A stretch of 61,641 nt of DNA from Spongiactinospora sp. TRM90649 (GCF_029382225.1 NZ_JARLTC010000049.1:1-61641); one strand, 5' to 3'. Positions 7,326 through 16,112 are shown, counted from the stretch's first letter. Made by a program: numbers and translations. The notes: generated from the sequence alone by a model not told the origin.

Positions 7326-7670
7326 ATGAGCGCACAGCCGCACGACGTCCCGGCCGCCGGCCAGCTGCCGGACAAGACGCTGCGCTCCATTCGCGCCGCC
7401 CTCGTCGTTCCCGAGGACCGCGACGCCTTCGACGCCGGGCTGCGCGTCGCCCTCGCCGAAGTGGGCGCGACGTTGGACCTCGCCAAGCTGACGGACTTCG
7501 TCGACACCTGGTGGCTCATGGCCTGTGACTCGGTCAGGGATCCCGAAGGGCGGCGCGAGATGCATCGGCGGGCCGCCCGCGTGCAGCAGCTCGCCGCAGA
7601 GGGGAAGCCGATCCCTCGCGGGGACAAGACGTGGGAGGAGCTGCTCGCAGCGCGCGGCATTGAGCTGTAG
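7326..7670 (+). CDS. DUF6247 protein, probable antitoxin-like partner
   Basis: 114 residues from the ATG at 7326; an ATG at 7269 would add 19 residues. The IRAALVVPEDRDAFDAGLRV start and a DTWWLMAC stretch match DUF6247 proteins, which in actinomycetes often precede RelE/ParE-like toxins. The next gene begins on the base after its stop codon. An antitoxin or toxin-binding role follows from that arrangement and is inferred, not shown. Confidence 0.7.
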   Translation: MSAQPHDVPAAGQLPDKTLRSIRAALVVPEDRDAFDAGLRVALAEVGATLDLAKLTDFVDTWWLMACDSVRDPEGRREMHRRAARVQQLAAEGKPIPRGDKTWEELLAARGIEL

Positions 7671-7919
7671 ATGTATGAGCTGACGAAGCCCGACCCCATT
7701 GCCCAGGAGCAGATCGCCGCGCTGCCGGACGATGCGGCCCGCTATCTCGCGGAGGCGTTCAAGGTTCTCAAGCTCGCCCCAGGGAATGGCGATCTGTTCC
7801 GCCCGGACAATCCGGAGGGGAACATGCGCACGCTGAAGTTCGGCGGCAGGGGCATGATCACGTACATCGTCATGGAGCCGCAGCGCGAGGTGTACATCAT
7901 CCGCGTCCACTGGATCTGA
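7671..7919 (+). CDS. RelE/ParE-type toxin-like protein
   Basis: An 82-residue protein with the RelE-superfamily layout: N-terminal helices (PIAQEQIAALPDDAARYLAE), then a beta sheet with MRTLKFGGRGMITYIVMEPQ and a final VYIIRVHWI strand. Its ATG follows directly on the TAG of the DUF6247 gene. Members of this fold cleave mRNA at the ribosome or inhibit gyrase. The catalytic set cannot be confirmed by eye. Confidence 0.7.
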   Translation: MYELTKPDPIAQEQIAALPDDAARYLAEAFKVLKLAPGNGDLFRPDNPEGNMRTLKFGGRGMITYIVMEPQREVYIIRVHWI

Positions 7920-7949
7920 TCTTCGCCGCGCTCTCTTCAACGGTGGAGG

Positions 7950-7987
7950 CCGGGTGGCCCCGCGACCCTCAACGCGGGGCCACCCGG
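7950..7987. terminator. Strong inverted repeat between convergent genes
   Basis: A perfect 15-bp stem (CCGGGTGGCCCCGCG paired with CGCGGGGCCACCCGG) with an 8-base loop. It lies between the RelE-like gene on the plus strand and the convergent minus-strand gene at 8073, and is a probable bidirectional terminator. Confidence 0.75.
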
Positions 7988-8072
7988 TCGCCTGACCCGC
8001 CTCGGGGAGTAGGCCAGGCCAGGCGGGGAAACCAGCCACCCGCAGGGGCGGGAACGCGGTGGCCGGCAAGGG

Positions 8073-8288
8073 TCAGGTGCGGCGGATCAGCGACAGCAGA
8101 TGCGCCTGGTGAGCTAGGGCGACCACGAGCTCTCCGACACTGGGCTGGGCGACCTGGTGCTGGACCCCCAGCGCCCGCTCTGCCGCGTCTGGTGCCGTAT
8201 GCAGGGTTGCCCACCACAGGGCGCCGAGCCGGGTGATCCGCCATCCGGGATAGGTGGTGCGGATCGCTTCGAGTACGTCGGGGTTCAC
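8073..8288 (-). CDS. Hypothetical 71-residue protein
   Basis: The GTG start overlaps the stop of the ATP-binding protein gene (GTGA), so it is the last gene of a three-gene coupled operon. The sequence (VNPDVLEAIRTTYPGWRITR..) looks like a small mixed alpha/beta domain. Proteins of this kind are often encoded after HATPase regulators in actinomycetes. Function unknown. Confidence 0.6.
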   Translation of the reverse strand: MNPDVLEAIRTTYPGWRITRLGALWWATLHTAPDAAERALGVQHQVAQPSVGELVVALAHQAHLLSLIRRT

Positions 8289-8770
8289 CCGTGGTCCGCA
8301 GGGGCGATGCCCGGCCACCTCGGGGAGGGGGTCCGAGATGGCCGGAGACACGGTACGGCGCGGCGTACGGTGATGAGGAACCACACGGTCTTGCCGTCTG
8401 GGAGGAGTTCGACACCCCACTTGTCCGCCAGGGAGTTGACGACGGTCAGACCGCGCCCGCTTTCGTCATCCGGGACGGCCCTCGGCGGCTCCATCGGGCC
8501 GGGCCAGCTGTGGCCATGGTCGGTGATGTCGGCTCGCAGGGTGCGGCCTGACAGGTTCAGGGCCAGCTCGATCTGACAGCGGACCGCGTCGGCGGTGTGG
8601 ACGATCGCGTTGGTGACCAGTTCGCTGACCAAGAGGGTCACATCGTCGGCGATGTCCAGGAGGGCCCAGGCGGCCAGCGTTCTGCGTGTGCACGCGCGCG
8701 CGCTGCGGACGGAGGTGGGGCGGTGGTTGAGCGTGTAGGTGGCGGATTGGAGGACGGCCTGGCGCGTCAT
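8285..8770 (-). CDS. Anti-sigma-factor-like ATP-binding protein (HATPase_c_2)
   Basis: A 161-residue single-domain GHKL ATPase. The N box is seen as LLVSELVTNAIVHT (about 46-59). The G1 box follows as DITDHGHSWP (81-90) and the G2 region as GRGLTVVNSLADKWG (105-119). This is the RsbW/SpoIIAB-like family that binds sigma or anti-anti-sigma factors and can phosphorylate the latter. It is the middle gene of a coupled operon, overlapping both neighbours by 4 bases. It has a C-terminal Arg/Pro tail of about 25 residues beyond the domain. Confidence 0.85.
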   Translation of the reverse strand: MTRQAVLQSATYTLNHRPTSVRSARACTRRTLAAWALLDIADDVTLLVSELVTNAIVHTADAVRCQIELALNLSGRTLRADITDHGHSWPGPMEPPRAVPDDESGRGLTVVNSLADKWGVELLPDGKTVWFLITVRRAVPCLRPSRTPSPRWPGIAPADHG

Positions 8771-8991
8771 TTTCTGTTCCCAACGTCGTTGTTGGCGGCC
8801 CGTGCGGCGGCGAGATGGGCACTGAGATCGGCGACGTATCGCTCGGCGTCGGCGAGGGGGAGTTCGTCGCGGACGAGCCATAGGCCGATGACGATGCCGT
8901 CGTCGGGGGAGGGGAAGGACACGATTTCGCCGTACGGGCCGGTGCTGCGCTGCGACGCGGCCAGGGAGGGATCGGCGCTGTCCGGGCTCAT
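8767..8991 (-). CDS. Hypothetical protein, DUF6907-like
   Basis: A 74-residue protein coupled by ATGA to the ATP-binding regulator. The YGEIVSFPSPDDGIVIGLWL core and ELPLADAERYVADL helix parallel the protein at 3759-4007, suggesting the same family without its N-terminal Cys/His cluster. First gene of the operon. Function unknown. Confidence 0.6.
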   Translation of the reverse strand: MSPDSADPSLAASQRSTGPYGEIVSFPSPDDGIVIGLWLVRDELPLADAERYVADLSAHLAAARAANNDVGNRK

Positions 8992-9191
8992 CGGGGCCCC
9001 ATCGCTCGGTGAGGGGTCCGGTGTCCTGCGCCCGGTGGGGTCGGCGGGCGCGGGTTGGTTCGCCCGGTTCTGCGGTGGTTTCGTGATCGATTTTCGAGTA
9101 AGCCGTTACACGGTGTGCCATGGAATACCACGAACAACCATGGACTCCCCGTGCATGCTGTGGCAGGACGCGGCTTTCTACCGTCTGCCGC

Positions 9192-9446
9192 ATGGTCGAG
9201 TTTGCCGAGGACGAGCTTGTGTGGCTGCAGCTCTACAGGGAGCTTCGTCGTCGTATTGAGGATGGCAGGTACCGGGAGCGGATGCCCATCCCGAGCCTGC
9301 GCCAGCTCGACCAGGAGTTCCCCGTCAGTCGCGGCACGATCGTCAAGGTGGTGACGCTTCTCGCCGAGGAGGGGTTCGTCCGGCCGATCCGGGGCCGGGG
9401 AACGTACGTCCGTCCCCGGGCCGAGTGGCCACAGAGCAGGGGATAA
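9192..9446 (+). CDS. Minimal GntR-type winged-helix regulator
   Basis: 84 residues from the ATG at 9192; an upstream ATG at 9120 would add 24 Cys-rich residues that do not look conserved. The whole protein is one GntR winged helix: LYRELRRRIEDGRYRERMPI, then SLRQLDQEFPVSRGTIVKVV and the wing RGRGTYVRP. There is no effector domain, as in some small plasmid and element regulators. The gene stands alone, divergent from the ATP-binding operon, which it may control. Confidence 0.78.
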   Translation: MVEFAEDELVWLQLYRELRRRIEDGRYRERMPIPSLRQLDQEFPVSRGTIVKVVTLLAEEGFVRPIRGRGTYVRPRAEWPQSRG

Positions 9447-9693
9447 GCGAGTCATGGTGTGATCGCCCCGGTCTGCTTGAGCGTTCGGCGCGCCTGGGCG
9501 ACGCGGGAGGCTTGCGACTGCCGGGCAGGCCGGCCGGGATGCGTTCGCGGATCTGCGGACACCCGCCGGTCGGTCAGCGTCATGATCTCCATACTCCCGA
9601 TAGCGGGAAAGGGCTAGCATCATCATGGTGCCAAGACCAATTCTCGGCAATACTCAATTTTAACAAGACCGATATGGGCCCATCTGTGGCTCA

Positions 9694-10569
9694 ATGTCCC
9701 GCATGCGGAGGGATGGTCTGGTGTATAGCCCCACCGTCAGGCGCCGACGACTGTCGAACGCGCTGAAACAATTCCGCGAAGCCGCGAACATGGACTCCAA
9801 GGAAGCCGCCAAGCGGCTCGGCTGGCAGCCCAGCAAGGTCACCCGGATCGAGCGCGACGAATGGCGGCGGCCCACCGTCAACGACGTCATGGACCTGCTC
9901 GACATCTACGAGGTGACCGACGAGGCCACCTGCAACGCGATGATCACTCTCGCCCGTGAGAGCCGCCGCCGCGGCTGGTGGGAAGAGGAGTACAAGGACA
10001 TCCTCGGTGGCGCGCTGGTCGGCCTGGAATGGGAAGCCAACGACATCGAGGCGTTCGAGCTCGCACTGATCCCTGGACTGCTACAGACCGCGGACTACGC
10101 CACGGCGGTCTTCAAGGGTGGCCGGGTGTCCGAACCGGCGCCGATCCAGCGGATGGTGGAGGCTCGGCTGGCCAGGCAGCGCATCCTCACCCGTGAGAAC
10201 CCGCCGATGTTCTGGGCGGTGATCGACGAGGCTGCGCTGCGCAAGCACGTGGGCGGCCCGGCCGTGATGCGCGAGCAGCTGCACCACCTGTGCCGCATGG
10301 CCGAGCGGCCGAACATCGGCATTCAGGTGCTACTCGACACCGTCGGCGCGCACACCGCTATGACGTGCGGTTTCACCATCCTGGACTACGAGGCGCCGGA
10401 AGACCCCACGATCATCTACGTGGAGGCCGGCGCGGCCGGTGACCTGTTCCTGGAGAAGCCGGAGGCTGTGGCGGCCTATCGGGACAGCTACGGTTACCTC
10501 CGTGCCTCGGCACTGAGCGTCGAGGCATCGGCGGCCTACATTGAAGGCCTGGCCAAACAACTGAAATAG
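9694..10569 (+). CDS. XRE regulator with DUF5753 (Scr1 family)
   Basis: A 291-residue protein. The N-terminal Cro/CI helix-turn-helix (about residues 18-75; LKQFREAANMDSKEAAKRLG and SKVTRIERDEW) is followed by DUF5753 (about 95-280, with the LIPGLLQTADYATAVF signature). A GTG at 9721 is an alternative start, supported by the match to the paralogue at 41619. DUF5753 proteins are usually encoded just upstream of DUF397 partners, as here, and have been compared with toxin-antitoxin and developmental regulator pairs. Both genes form one operon with a 10-bp gap. Confidence 0.88.
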   Translation: MSRMRRDGLVYSPTVRRRRLSNALKQFREAANMDSKEAAKRLGWQPSKVTRIERDEWRRPTVNDVMDLLDIYEVTDEATCNAMITLARESRRRGWWEEEYKDILGGALVGLEWEANDIEAFELALIPGLLQTADYATAVFKGGRVSEPAPIQRMVEARLARQRILTRENPPMFWAVIDEAALRKHVGGPAVMREQLHHLCRMAERPNIGIQVLLDTVGAHTAMTCGFTILDYEAPEDPTIIYVEAGAAGDLFLEKPEAVAAYRDSYGYLRASALSVEASAAYIEGLAKQLK

Positions 10570-10579
10570 AGGCGAGATC

Positions 10580-10783
10580 GTGGACCTTACCCACCCCGAG
10601 CTCCCTTGGCGCACGTCGTCCCACAGTTCAGCGCAGGGGCAGAACTGCGTCCAGGTGGCGTCAATTGCCGCTGGTGTCGCCGTCAGGGACAGCAAGAACC
10701 CTGACGGCGGGAAGCTGGTCTTCACCGCGTCCGAGTGGTCGTCATTCGTCGCCGCGGTGAAGGACGGCACCTTCGATAGATGA
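10580..10783 (+). CDS. DUF397 protein
   Basis: A 67-residue protein with all DUF397 hallmarks: LPWRTSSHSSAQGQNCVQVA, VAVRDSKNPDGGKLVFTASE and a final WSSFVAAVKDGTFD. It forms a pair with the preceding DUF5753 regulator and is followed by a strong terminator. The DNA across the junction with the upstream gene is nearly the same as in the 41.4-42.5 kb cassette. Confidence 0.88.
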   Translation: MDLTHPELPWRTSSHSSAQGQNCVQVASIAAGVAVRDSKNPDGGKLVFTASEWSSFVAAVKDGTFDR

Positions 10784-10794
10784 TCAATGGCCTC

Positions 10795-10824
10795 GGGCGG
10801 ACCGTCCACGTGGAGGGTCCGCCC
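10795..10824 (+). terminator. Terminator of the XRE/DUF397 operon
   Basis: A perfect 9-bp stem GGGCGGACC / GGTCCGCCC with a 12-base loop, 11 bases after the DUF397 stop codon. No U-run follows, as is common in high-GC actinomycetes. Confidence 0.75.
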
Positions 10825-10960
10825 GGACCTTACCCATCGCCCACCATAGGTGAGGGCAACCCCTTTCGCGACTATCTGACAGGACCTATTAGGCGATCCT
10901 TCCTTTTCCGGACAGGGCATATGTGGGCCTCGCCAGATCGCCATTCCCGGCGCCTTGCCG

Positions 10961-11377
10961 CTACGGCACCGTCCCCTGGCAGCTGGCGATGGTGTAGCCG
11001 CCGGCCGAGGTGTTCCGGCTGATCACCACGCCGCCGACGGAGATCTCACACGTGATCGTCCCCGAGACGCCCTCGTTCTGCGCGGACAGGTAGACGAAGT
11101 CGCCCGGCGTCATCTCGACCTCGTACCGCATCGGCACGGCCCGGCCGGACGCCTGCTCGGTCCCGGTGGAGGTGGCCACGGTGACGCCGGCCGAGTCCGC
11201 CGTCCCGGTGACGGCGTATACCACCGTGCCGCCCGGGTTCGCGACCGGCAGTGCGGTCGGCTCGGTCTGGGAGGGCGGGAGGGGTGGCAGCGGGCCGGGG
11301 GTGCGCGTGGTGAAGGCGATGCCGCCGATCGCGATGACGAAGAGGACGAGGACGATGGCGAGGATGTAGCGCGGCAC
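10961..11377 (-). CDS. MmpS-like membrane-anchored protein
   Basis: A 138-residue protein. One N-terminal transmembrane segment (about 3-24, RYILAIVLVLFVIAIGGIAF) is followed by a proline-rich linker. The extracytoplasmic domain ends with the MmpS pattern VYLSAQNEGVSGTITCEISV then a C-terminal SCQG. MmpS proteins are accessory to MmpL exporters in mycobacteria; here no MmpL gene is near, so the role is open. It starts at GTG and is the last gene before the tRNA fragment at 11.62 kb. Confidence 0.75.
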   Translation of the reverse strand: MPRYILAIVLVLFVIAIGGIAFTTRTPGPLPPLPPSQTEPTALPVANPGGTVVYAVTGTADSAGVTVATSTGTEQASGRAVPMRYEVEMTPGDFVYLSAQNEGVSGTITCEISVGGVVISRNTSAGGYTIASCQGTVP

Positions 11378-11620
11378 GGCGGCTCCCGGTTCGACATGGC
11401 GGCCATGGGAGAAGACGCGGTGACCGGTGGTGACGTTGGCGCTGAGTGTCGTTCTCTTGGGACTCCATCTGGGAGATGGTCTGCCGGACCAATGCCGGAC
11501 CCAACGCCTTCGATCTTATGATCTTTGATGCTCTCTCTTGAATAGTGCGATCATGGCTCTGACCAGCAAATATCGTCCTTCTGATTAGTGCTGAATACTC
11601 CTGATTGATCGAATGGTGGA

Positions 11621-11667
11621 GACTTTTAATCTGTAGGTTCAGGGTTCGAGCCCCTGGCGCCCCACCA
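11621..11667 (+). other. tRNA-Lys(UUU) 3' fragment, probable attachment site
   Basis: Starting in the anticodon arm, the bases GACTTTTAATCT give the anticodon loop CTTTTAA (anticodon UUU). A variable loop, an intact T-arm GGGTTCGAGCCCC, the acceptor strand GGCGCCCC and a terminal ACCA follow. Upstream there is no matching 5' acceptor GGGGCGC and no D-arm, so this is not a functional gene. Integrases of actinomycete elements commonly recombine into tRNA 3' ends, leaving exactly such a fragment at the distal end. The polarity puts the element to the left, with the complete tRNA outside the window. Confidence 0.8.
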
Positions 11668-12262
11668 CTCACACCCCATCTGACCTGCGGTTTCTCGCTC
11701 CGAGAGACTCGCGGTGAGGTGTTGCCCTCGCAGGCCCGCTCGCCCGCTGCTCGCGGGCACCCATCGGCCTCCCCAGCCGGGGCATCCTACGGCCGGCTGC
11801 CAAGGTGGAGCCACAGGAAGGTCATGTGCGGCCCATCGCAAGCGCGAGGCAGGCGATGGTGCACGGGTTGTCCAGGTCATTCGGGCCATCACGCACACGT
11901 GGGTGACTGAAGGCGAACCGCGTGCCTAGCGAACCTCGCCCCTACAGAGTCGTTCTGGGCTGCCGGTCTCACAGGCTGCCCTGCGAACTGCTCGCGCTGC
12001 CAGATACAGGCATGACTTGCGACTTGAGGCCGATCCCAAATCCGGATCTATTGCTCCTCTTCATCTGCCAAGATCATGGGCTCCAGGGCTCCTACGGGGC
12101 CTCTGGAGCGAAACGGTATCCGGCAATCCTATTTTTTGCCAAATCGCTCGTGACGGTTCACATTACACTAAAGGCGCGTATCGCTGTTGGCGTGCGGATG
12201 GAGTCTAGGCTCTGCTATTTATAGCCGAACCGATTCGCCGGGAGCGATTAGAGGGAGTTTTC
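11668..12262. other. Gene-free stretch after the tRNA fragment
   Basis: About 600 bp without a convincing gene. Open frames here lack ribosome sites and normal codon bias. Base composition falls towards the right, where the low-GC gene at 12263 begins, so the junction between two DNA sources probably lies here. I see no further repeats of the tRNA fragment. Confidence 0.5.
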
Positions 12263-13804
12263 GTGCCCAAGCGCAAGAAGAAGCAGCGTACAACTAGGTC
12301 ATCTAAGAACATTTCACGGCGCGCGCCTGTGGCTGCAGACGCGATTGTCGAAGATGGGAAAGCTCTCGAAAGCGACCCGATGCCAACTGTTGAGGAACGG
12401 CCTAACATCGCCAGTCGCACCGAATCGGGACTCCTTGTAATTTCACTGGAAAGTAGCCAGATCAGGGTCGAGGCGTCTACGCACTGCTCTGACGAAATCA
12501 TCGAAGTACTGCGAACCTATTGGGAATGGGACGACGGCAATCAAAATTGGAAATGGCCAGCAAAGGACGCGGCCGAGAAGCTGGGAATTCCGGTAGGAAA
12601 ATTGGCGACAGCGCTAAGCCAATGGGCGTGCGCTTACATCGTCGGTAGCGCTTGTCCTGAGTGTGGAAACGGAGAGCCTGTCAAAAACCGGTCGTCGGCT
12701 GCTCGGGAACTGGTCGATCCCAAGCCGAAAAAATGCTGGGACTGCGTTCAGCGGGTCAGGCGCGAAGACCTAGAGGACATCAGTATTTGGTGCGACAGTA
12801 TGATCGCGCCAGCACCCGTCGAAATACCTCTATTGGCGGCGCTAGCGGTTAAGGTCATCTTCATCCCGAAATCGGGCAGTCCGGTTCAGAGGATGACTGC
12901 AGGGAATCTTAGAGGAAGAGTGCTTCAGCCTCTGATAGGCCCTCCAATAGCTGACTGCGACCTTGTCGGGACAATGGTGGCAATGGGAATAATGGCCCCT
13001 ACAGCCGACAGCCCTCAGAAGGCTTTCAAGATGGTCGATGGCGAACTGGAAAGCTGGTATCCCCTCGAAGCTTTCTACATGCCAGGCAGCGGGGTCCTAG
13101 AGCTTCTGGCTCAGATAGAAACTGCACAGGAAATTGTGAATTGCTACGGAATTGACGAGGTCAGGAGACTCTGGGTGGACCTTGCAGTGCAAGATGCGAT
13201 GAACTACCTTGACGGCCAGCTTGCATTTGAGTTCCACGATCCAAGACCGCCCGTGCCAGAACACCGTAGAGCGGAACTCGAGGCTAGCCTGTTGGGAGTC
13301 GCTGAGCATTTCAGCATCGGTCAGCTTCGAAATCTCTGCTGGCGCTCCGCCCGAGACGCCATCGTATGGGGAGAAAAGCATGGGCCGTACCTAAAGGCGG
13401 AGGCCGTATCCTCATGTGCCGCCACCTCTCTTATTAGAAATGTAGAAAATGCCCAGCGCGACAGGTGGAAGGTAAATCACACTCAGTTTGAGGTGTCTTG
13501 GCATACGCTTGGGAGCGTCGCGAAGACATTCTTTGAGCTGATTCTTCCCCACGGAAGCTATCTCACAGAGACGAGCTCCACATGGCGCGTGCCACCTCCC
13601 ACAGTAGTCTCCAAAGAGCATCCTACTGCCTCTGGAGCCAGGAAGCCCGTGGAGTTCCCAGACTCCATTAACGAGAGACCGTCCGTCCTCTGTGCTGGAA
13701 TTCTGGAGAATGGCGAGTGGTGTCCAGAAAGCGTAGAAGCGCCCGGGACAGTATGCGCCACCTACGCGCACATGGATACTATCGAAGATCCAGTGGATGC
13801 ATAG
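12263..13804 (+). CDS. Low-GC hypothetical protein with zinc-ribbon motif
   Basis: A 513-residue protein starting at GTG with GAGGGAG about 8 bases upstream. The N-terminus is very basic (MPKRKKKQRTTRSSKNISRR). A CPECGN...CWDC pair (about residues 131-157) could bind zinc. The rest is unassigned and contains no motif I can tie to a function. Codon use is strikingly unlike the surroundings: many A/T third positions against almost none in neighbouring genes, which marks recent transfer from a lower-GC source. It stands alone with gaps of over 400 bp on both sides. A cargo, possibly defence, role can only be guessed. Confidence 0.7.
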   Translation: MPKRKKKQRTTRSSKNISRRAPVAADAIVEDGKALESDPMPTVEERPNIASRTESGLLVISLESSQIRVEASTHCSDEIIEVLRTYWEWDDGNQNWKWPAKDAAEKLGIPVGKLATALSQWACAYIVGSACPECGNGEPVKNRSSAARELVDPKPKKCWDCVQRVRREDLEDISIWCDSMIAPAPVEIPLLAALAVKVIFIPKSGSPVQRMTAGNLRGRVLQPLIGPPIADCDLVGTMVAMGIMAPTADSPQKAFKMVDGELESWYPLEAFYMPGSGVLELLAQIETAQEIVNCYGIDEVRRLWVDLAVQDAMNYLDGQLAFEFHDPRPPVPEHRRAELEASLLGVAEHFSIGQLRNLCWRSARDAIVWGEKHGPYLKAEAVSSCAATSLIRNVENAQRDRWKVNHTQFEVSWHTLGSVAKTFFELILPHGSYLTETSSTWRVPPPTVVSKEHPTASGARKPVEFPDSINERPSVLCAGILENGEWCPESVEAPGTVCATYAHMDTIEDPVDA

Positions 13805-14251
13805 CCCGTGAGAAATGCGTCTTACGAAAATTCGCATACGATTGCCTTCGTTCGACCGCTTGCCCATCCATTGACAAATGGACAGGAACTTCTGTACGAA
13901 GGCTGGTTAATAGTGAACTCTTTTTACCGTGACGTCGCAGGTCACAGGCTCGCTACAGATCACCCTTCCTGATCCGGAACGCAGATACAGTAGCGACCTC
14001 GTTAAACAATCATGCGGTCCGGTTGGCTGAGGTGGGGGCTGGCGAAAGCGGTTCCGGTCTCAGAACCTTGGCACGACGCAAAGCGAAACTTTGTTCGCTT
14101 TACTGTCGGCGCCCCCGGCCGACACCGCAGTGCATCTACGGGACTCGCGGTCTTTTCTAGATCATGATCTTCTCTGGTGTGACCTGTGAACCTTGCGAGG
14201 GAATCTGCGGGATATCGGTGACGTGATCATCGGGTGAACTGGGGGGCTGCT
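13805..14251. other. Gene-free stretch with a hairpin
   Basis: No supported gene. At 14080-14101 a perfect 8-bp stem AAAGCGAA / TTCGCTTT with a 6-base loop could terminate the low-GC gene. The sequence returns to high GC from about 14.0 kb. Confidence 0.5.
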
Positions 14252-15931
14252 GTGAAGCGACAGGGACACTCGGATGTAGGTACGGATCGACCGATGTCGC
14301 AGCGGCTGCTGCGCCTGGTGCGGGCGTGCACCGCGACGCCGTTCGTCGTGGCCGCGGTGCTGGCGGCTCCCGCACCGGCTGCGGCCGTGGCCACTGATTG
14401 CCCGGCTGGGATCACTCCGCTCGCCGATCGGTACTGGAACATGGAAAAGCTCTGCGAGAGCATCATCCGAGACGTGGTGAGCGGTCAGACCGTGAGCGTG
14501 CGCGAGCGCTTCGAGGAGGCACAGCGATTCCCCCCAGGCCATGCCGATCCACCGCCCGTCGCCGTCGCGAAGGAGCGATCCCGCGAAGCGAAGCCTCCTC
14601 CACGAGAACGAAGCAATCCCGAAAAGAAGGAGCAGAGGCCGGGGATAGAGCACGAGGCGGACAGGTCAGCGATCGCCGAGCAGCCTCAGCGAGAGCGGCG
14701 CGGGAGGTCCGTGCCGGTTGAAGGGCGCCGGGCACGGACGGTGGGGGCAGCGGAGCGTCAGCATGCGAGACGTGCGAAGCCGCCTGCCGAGCGGCCTCGT
14801 GTGGTACGGGAGACGATGCACCACACCGTGACGCCTGCGATCACACCGCCTCCGCCGCCGGTGCCCAGTGCGTCGGCACCGACGACGTTGCGTGCCAAGC
14901 CGATGGCCTCCGCGGCGCCCGGTGACGGGCGGTCCGCTGTCGTCGGCTTTGGCTCTGCGGCGCTGTTCGGGGCCGTGGTGATGTTCGGGAGCACGCTGCT
15001 GGCGCGCCAGCTTCGCGGCGGGAGGCGACCGCGTTCCATGGAGAGGGCCGGATCTGAGGCACGGGTCGCTGCTTCGTCCGTGGGGTCTTCGCCGGTTGAT
15101 GAGCCGCTCGTCGGTGGCGATGCAGGCCCCGACGAGGTGTTCGCTCACCCCGCAGGGACCGTGGTGAGCGCCTCGCCGAGAACTGCGGTAACGGCTCCCT
15201 CGCGGGCGAAGGTTCAGCTGTTCGGCCCGGTACGGGTGACCGTGGGCGAGCAAGAAGTGTCGTTCGGGCGGGCCGAGGGGCGGGACCTGTTCGCGCTGCT
15301 GGCCGCGTCGAAGGAGGGCGAGCCCACCGACAGCGTGATCGAGCGGTTGTGGCCGGATGAGGTCGGGCGGGGCAACCTCCGGCTGGAGACGGGAGTCCGG
15401 GACGTCAACGCCGCGATGAGGCACGCGACGAGGCTGGCGACCGAGGTGAAGTTCGTGGTGAAGGTGGGCCGACGGCGCCGGTTGTCGGCGGCGTACTTCG
15501 ACGTCGACTGGTGGCAGTTCCAGGAGGCGTACGTGCGGTCTCACACCGGTGAGGACGAGGCGGTCCGGGTGCGGGCGCTGCGGGAGATGCTGGCGCTCTA
15601 CCAGGGGCCGTTGCTGGCCGATCGGGACGATCTGTGGTCTTTGCCGCTGCGGCATGCGGCCGAGACGCAGGCGGTGAACGCGGCGATGCGGCTGGCGGAG
15701 AACGAGCGGAAGAGGGATCCCGGCCGGGCGTTGGATGTGCTGACCCTGGCGGTGGACCGGGTCGATCGGTACAACGAGGTGCTGTGGTGCCAGATCATGA
15801 CCGTTCAGGCGGAGCTGGGGCGGTTGCCTGCCGTGCGGTGGGCGTTTCAGCAGCTCACCGAACGGTTGGCGGAGATCGATCTGGTGCCGAGCCGTCAGGC
15901 GCGGCAGACCTATCAGCGGCTGGTGGGGTGA
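14252..15931 (+). CDS. Membrane-bound BTAD-domain transcriptional regulator
   Basis: About 559 residues from the GTG at 14252 with a GGGGGG site; a GTG at 14234 is an alternative. A hydrophobic segment near the N-terminus (RACTATPFVVAAVLAAPAPA) and another at about 225-248 (AVVGFGSAALFGAVVMFGST) flank a charged Pro/Arg-rich region. The C-terminal half has a winged-helix-like part (VQLFGPVRVTVGEQEVSFGR) and a bacterial transcriptional activator (BTAD) helical repeat domain with LYQGPLLADRDDLW. Two-membrane-segment BTAD proteins of this plan, often with LysM, are frequent on actinomycete ICEs beside T4SS genes. The role is probably control of transfer genes. Confidence 0.75.
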   Translation: MKRQGHSDVGTDRPMSQRLLRLVRACTATPFVVAAVLAAPAPAAAVATDCPAGITPLADRYWNMEKLCESIIRDVVSGQTVSVRERFEEAQRFPPGHADPPPVAVAKERSREAKPPPRERSNPEKKEQRPGIEHEADRSAIAEQPQRERRGRSVPVEGRRARTVGAAERQHARRAKPPAERPRVVRETMHHTVTPAITPPPPPVPSASAPTTLRAKPMASAAPGDGRSAVVGFGSAALFGAVVMFGSTLLARQLRGGRRPRSMERAGSEARVAASSVGSSPVDEPLVGGDAGPDEVFAHPAGTVVSASPRTAVTAPSRAKVQLFGPVRVTVGEQEVSFGRAEGRDLFALLAASKEGEPTDSVIERLWPDEVGRGNLRLETGVRDVNAAMRHATRLATEVKFVVKVGRRRRLSAAYFDVDWWQFQEAYVRSHTGEDEAVRVRALREMLALYQGPLLADRDDLWSLPLRHAAETQAVNAAMRLAENERKRDPGRALDVLTLAVDRVDRYNEVLWCQIMTVQAELGRLPAVRWAFQQLTERLAEIDLVPSRQARQTYQRLVG

Positions 15932-16112
15932 TACGCCTTCGCCGGGGCTGGACTGCTCCGGTGTGGTGGATAGGCCGGGGTGAGTTTGCCCAGGGGGTGG
16001 GGGCTGTGGGCGGGTGTTGATCGCGGGGCTGCGGGGGCTTGAGCCGGGGCGTTGAGTCGGTTCATGGTGCTGGCCCCGTCCCGGTTTCGGGACCTGACGG
16101 AGGGCGTCAGCG

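Noticed and set aside
11046..11672. Open frame of 208 codons on the minus strand through the tRNA fragment
   Set aside because: Its N-terminus is the translated reverse complement of the tRNA fragment, and the remainder is a shadow of the MmpS-like gene.
11605..12224. Short frames on both strands between the tRNA fragment and the low-GC gene
   Set aside because: No ribosome sites, no codon bias, no recognisable motifs.
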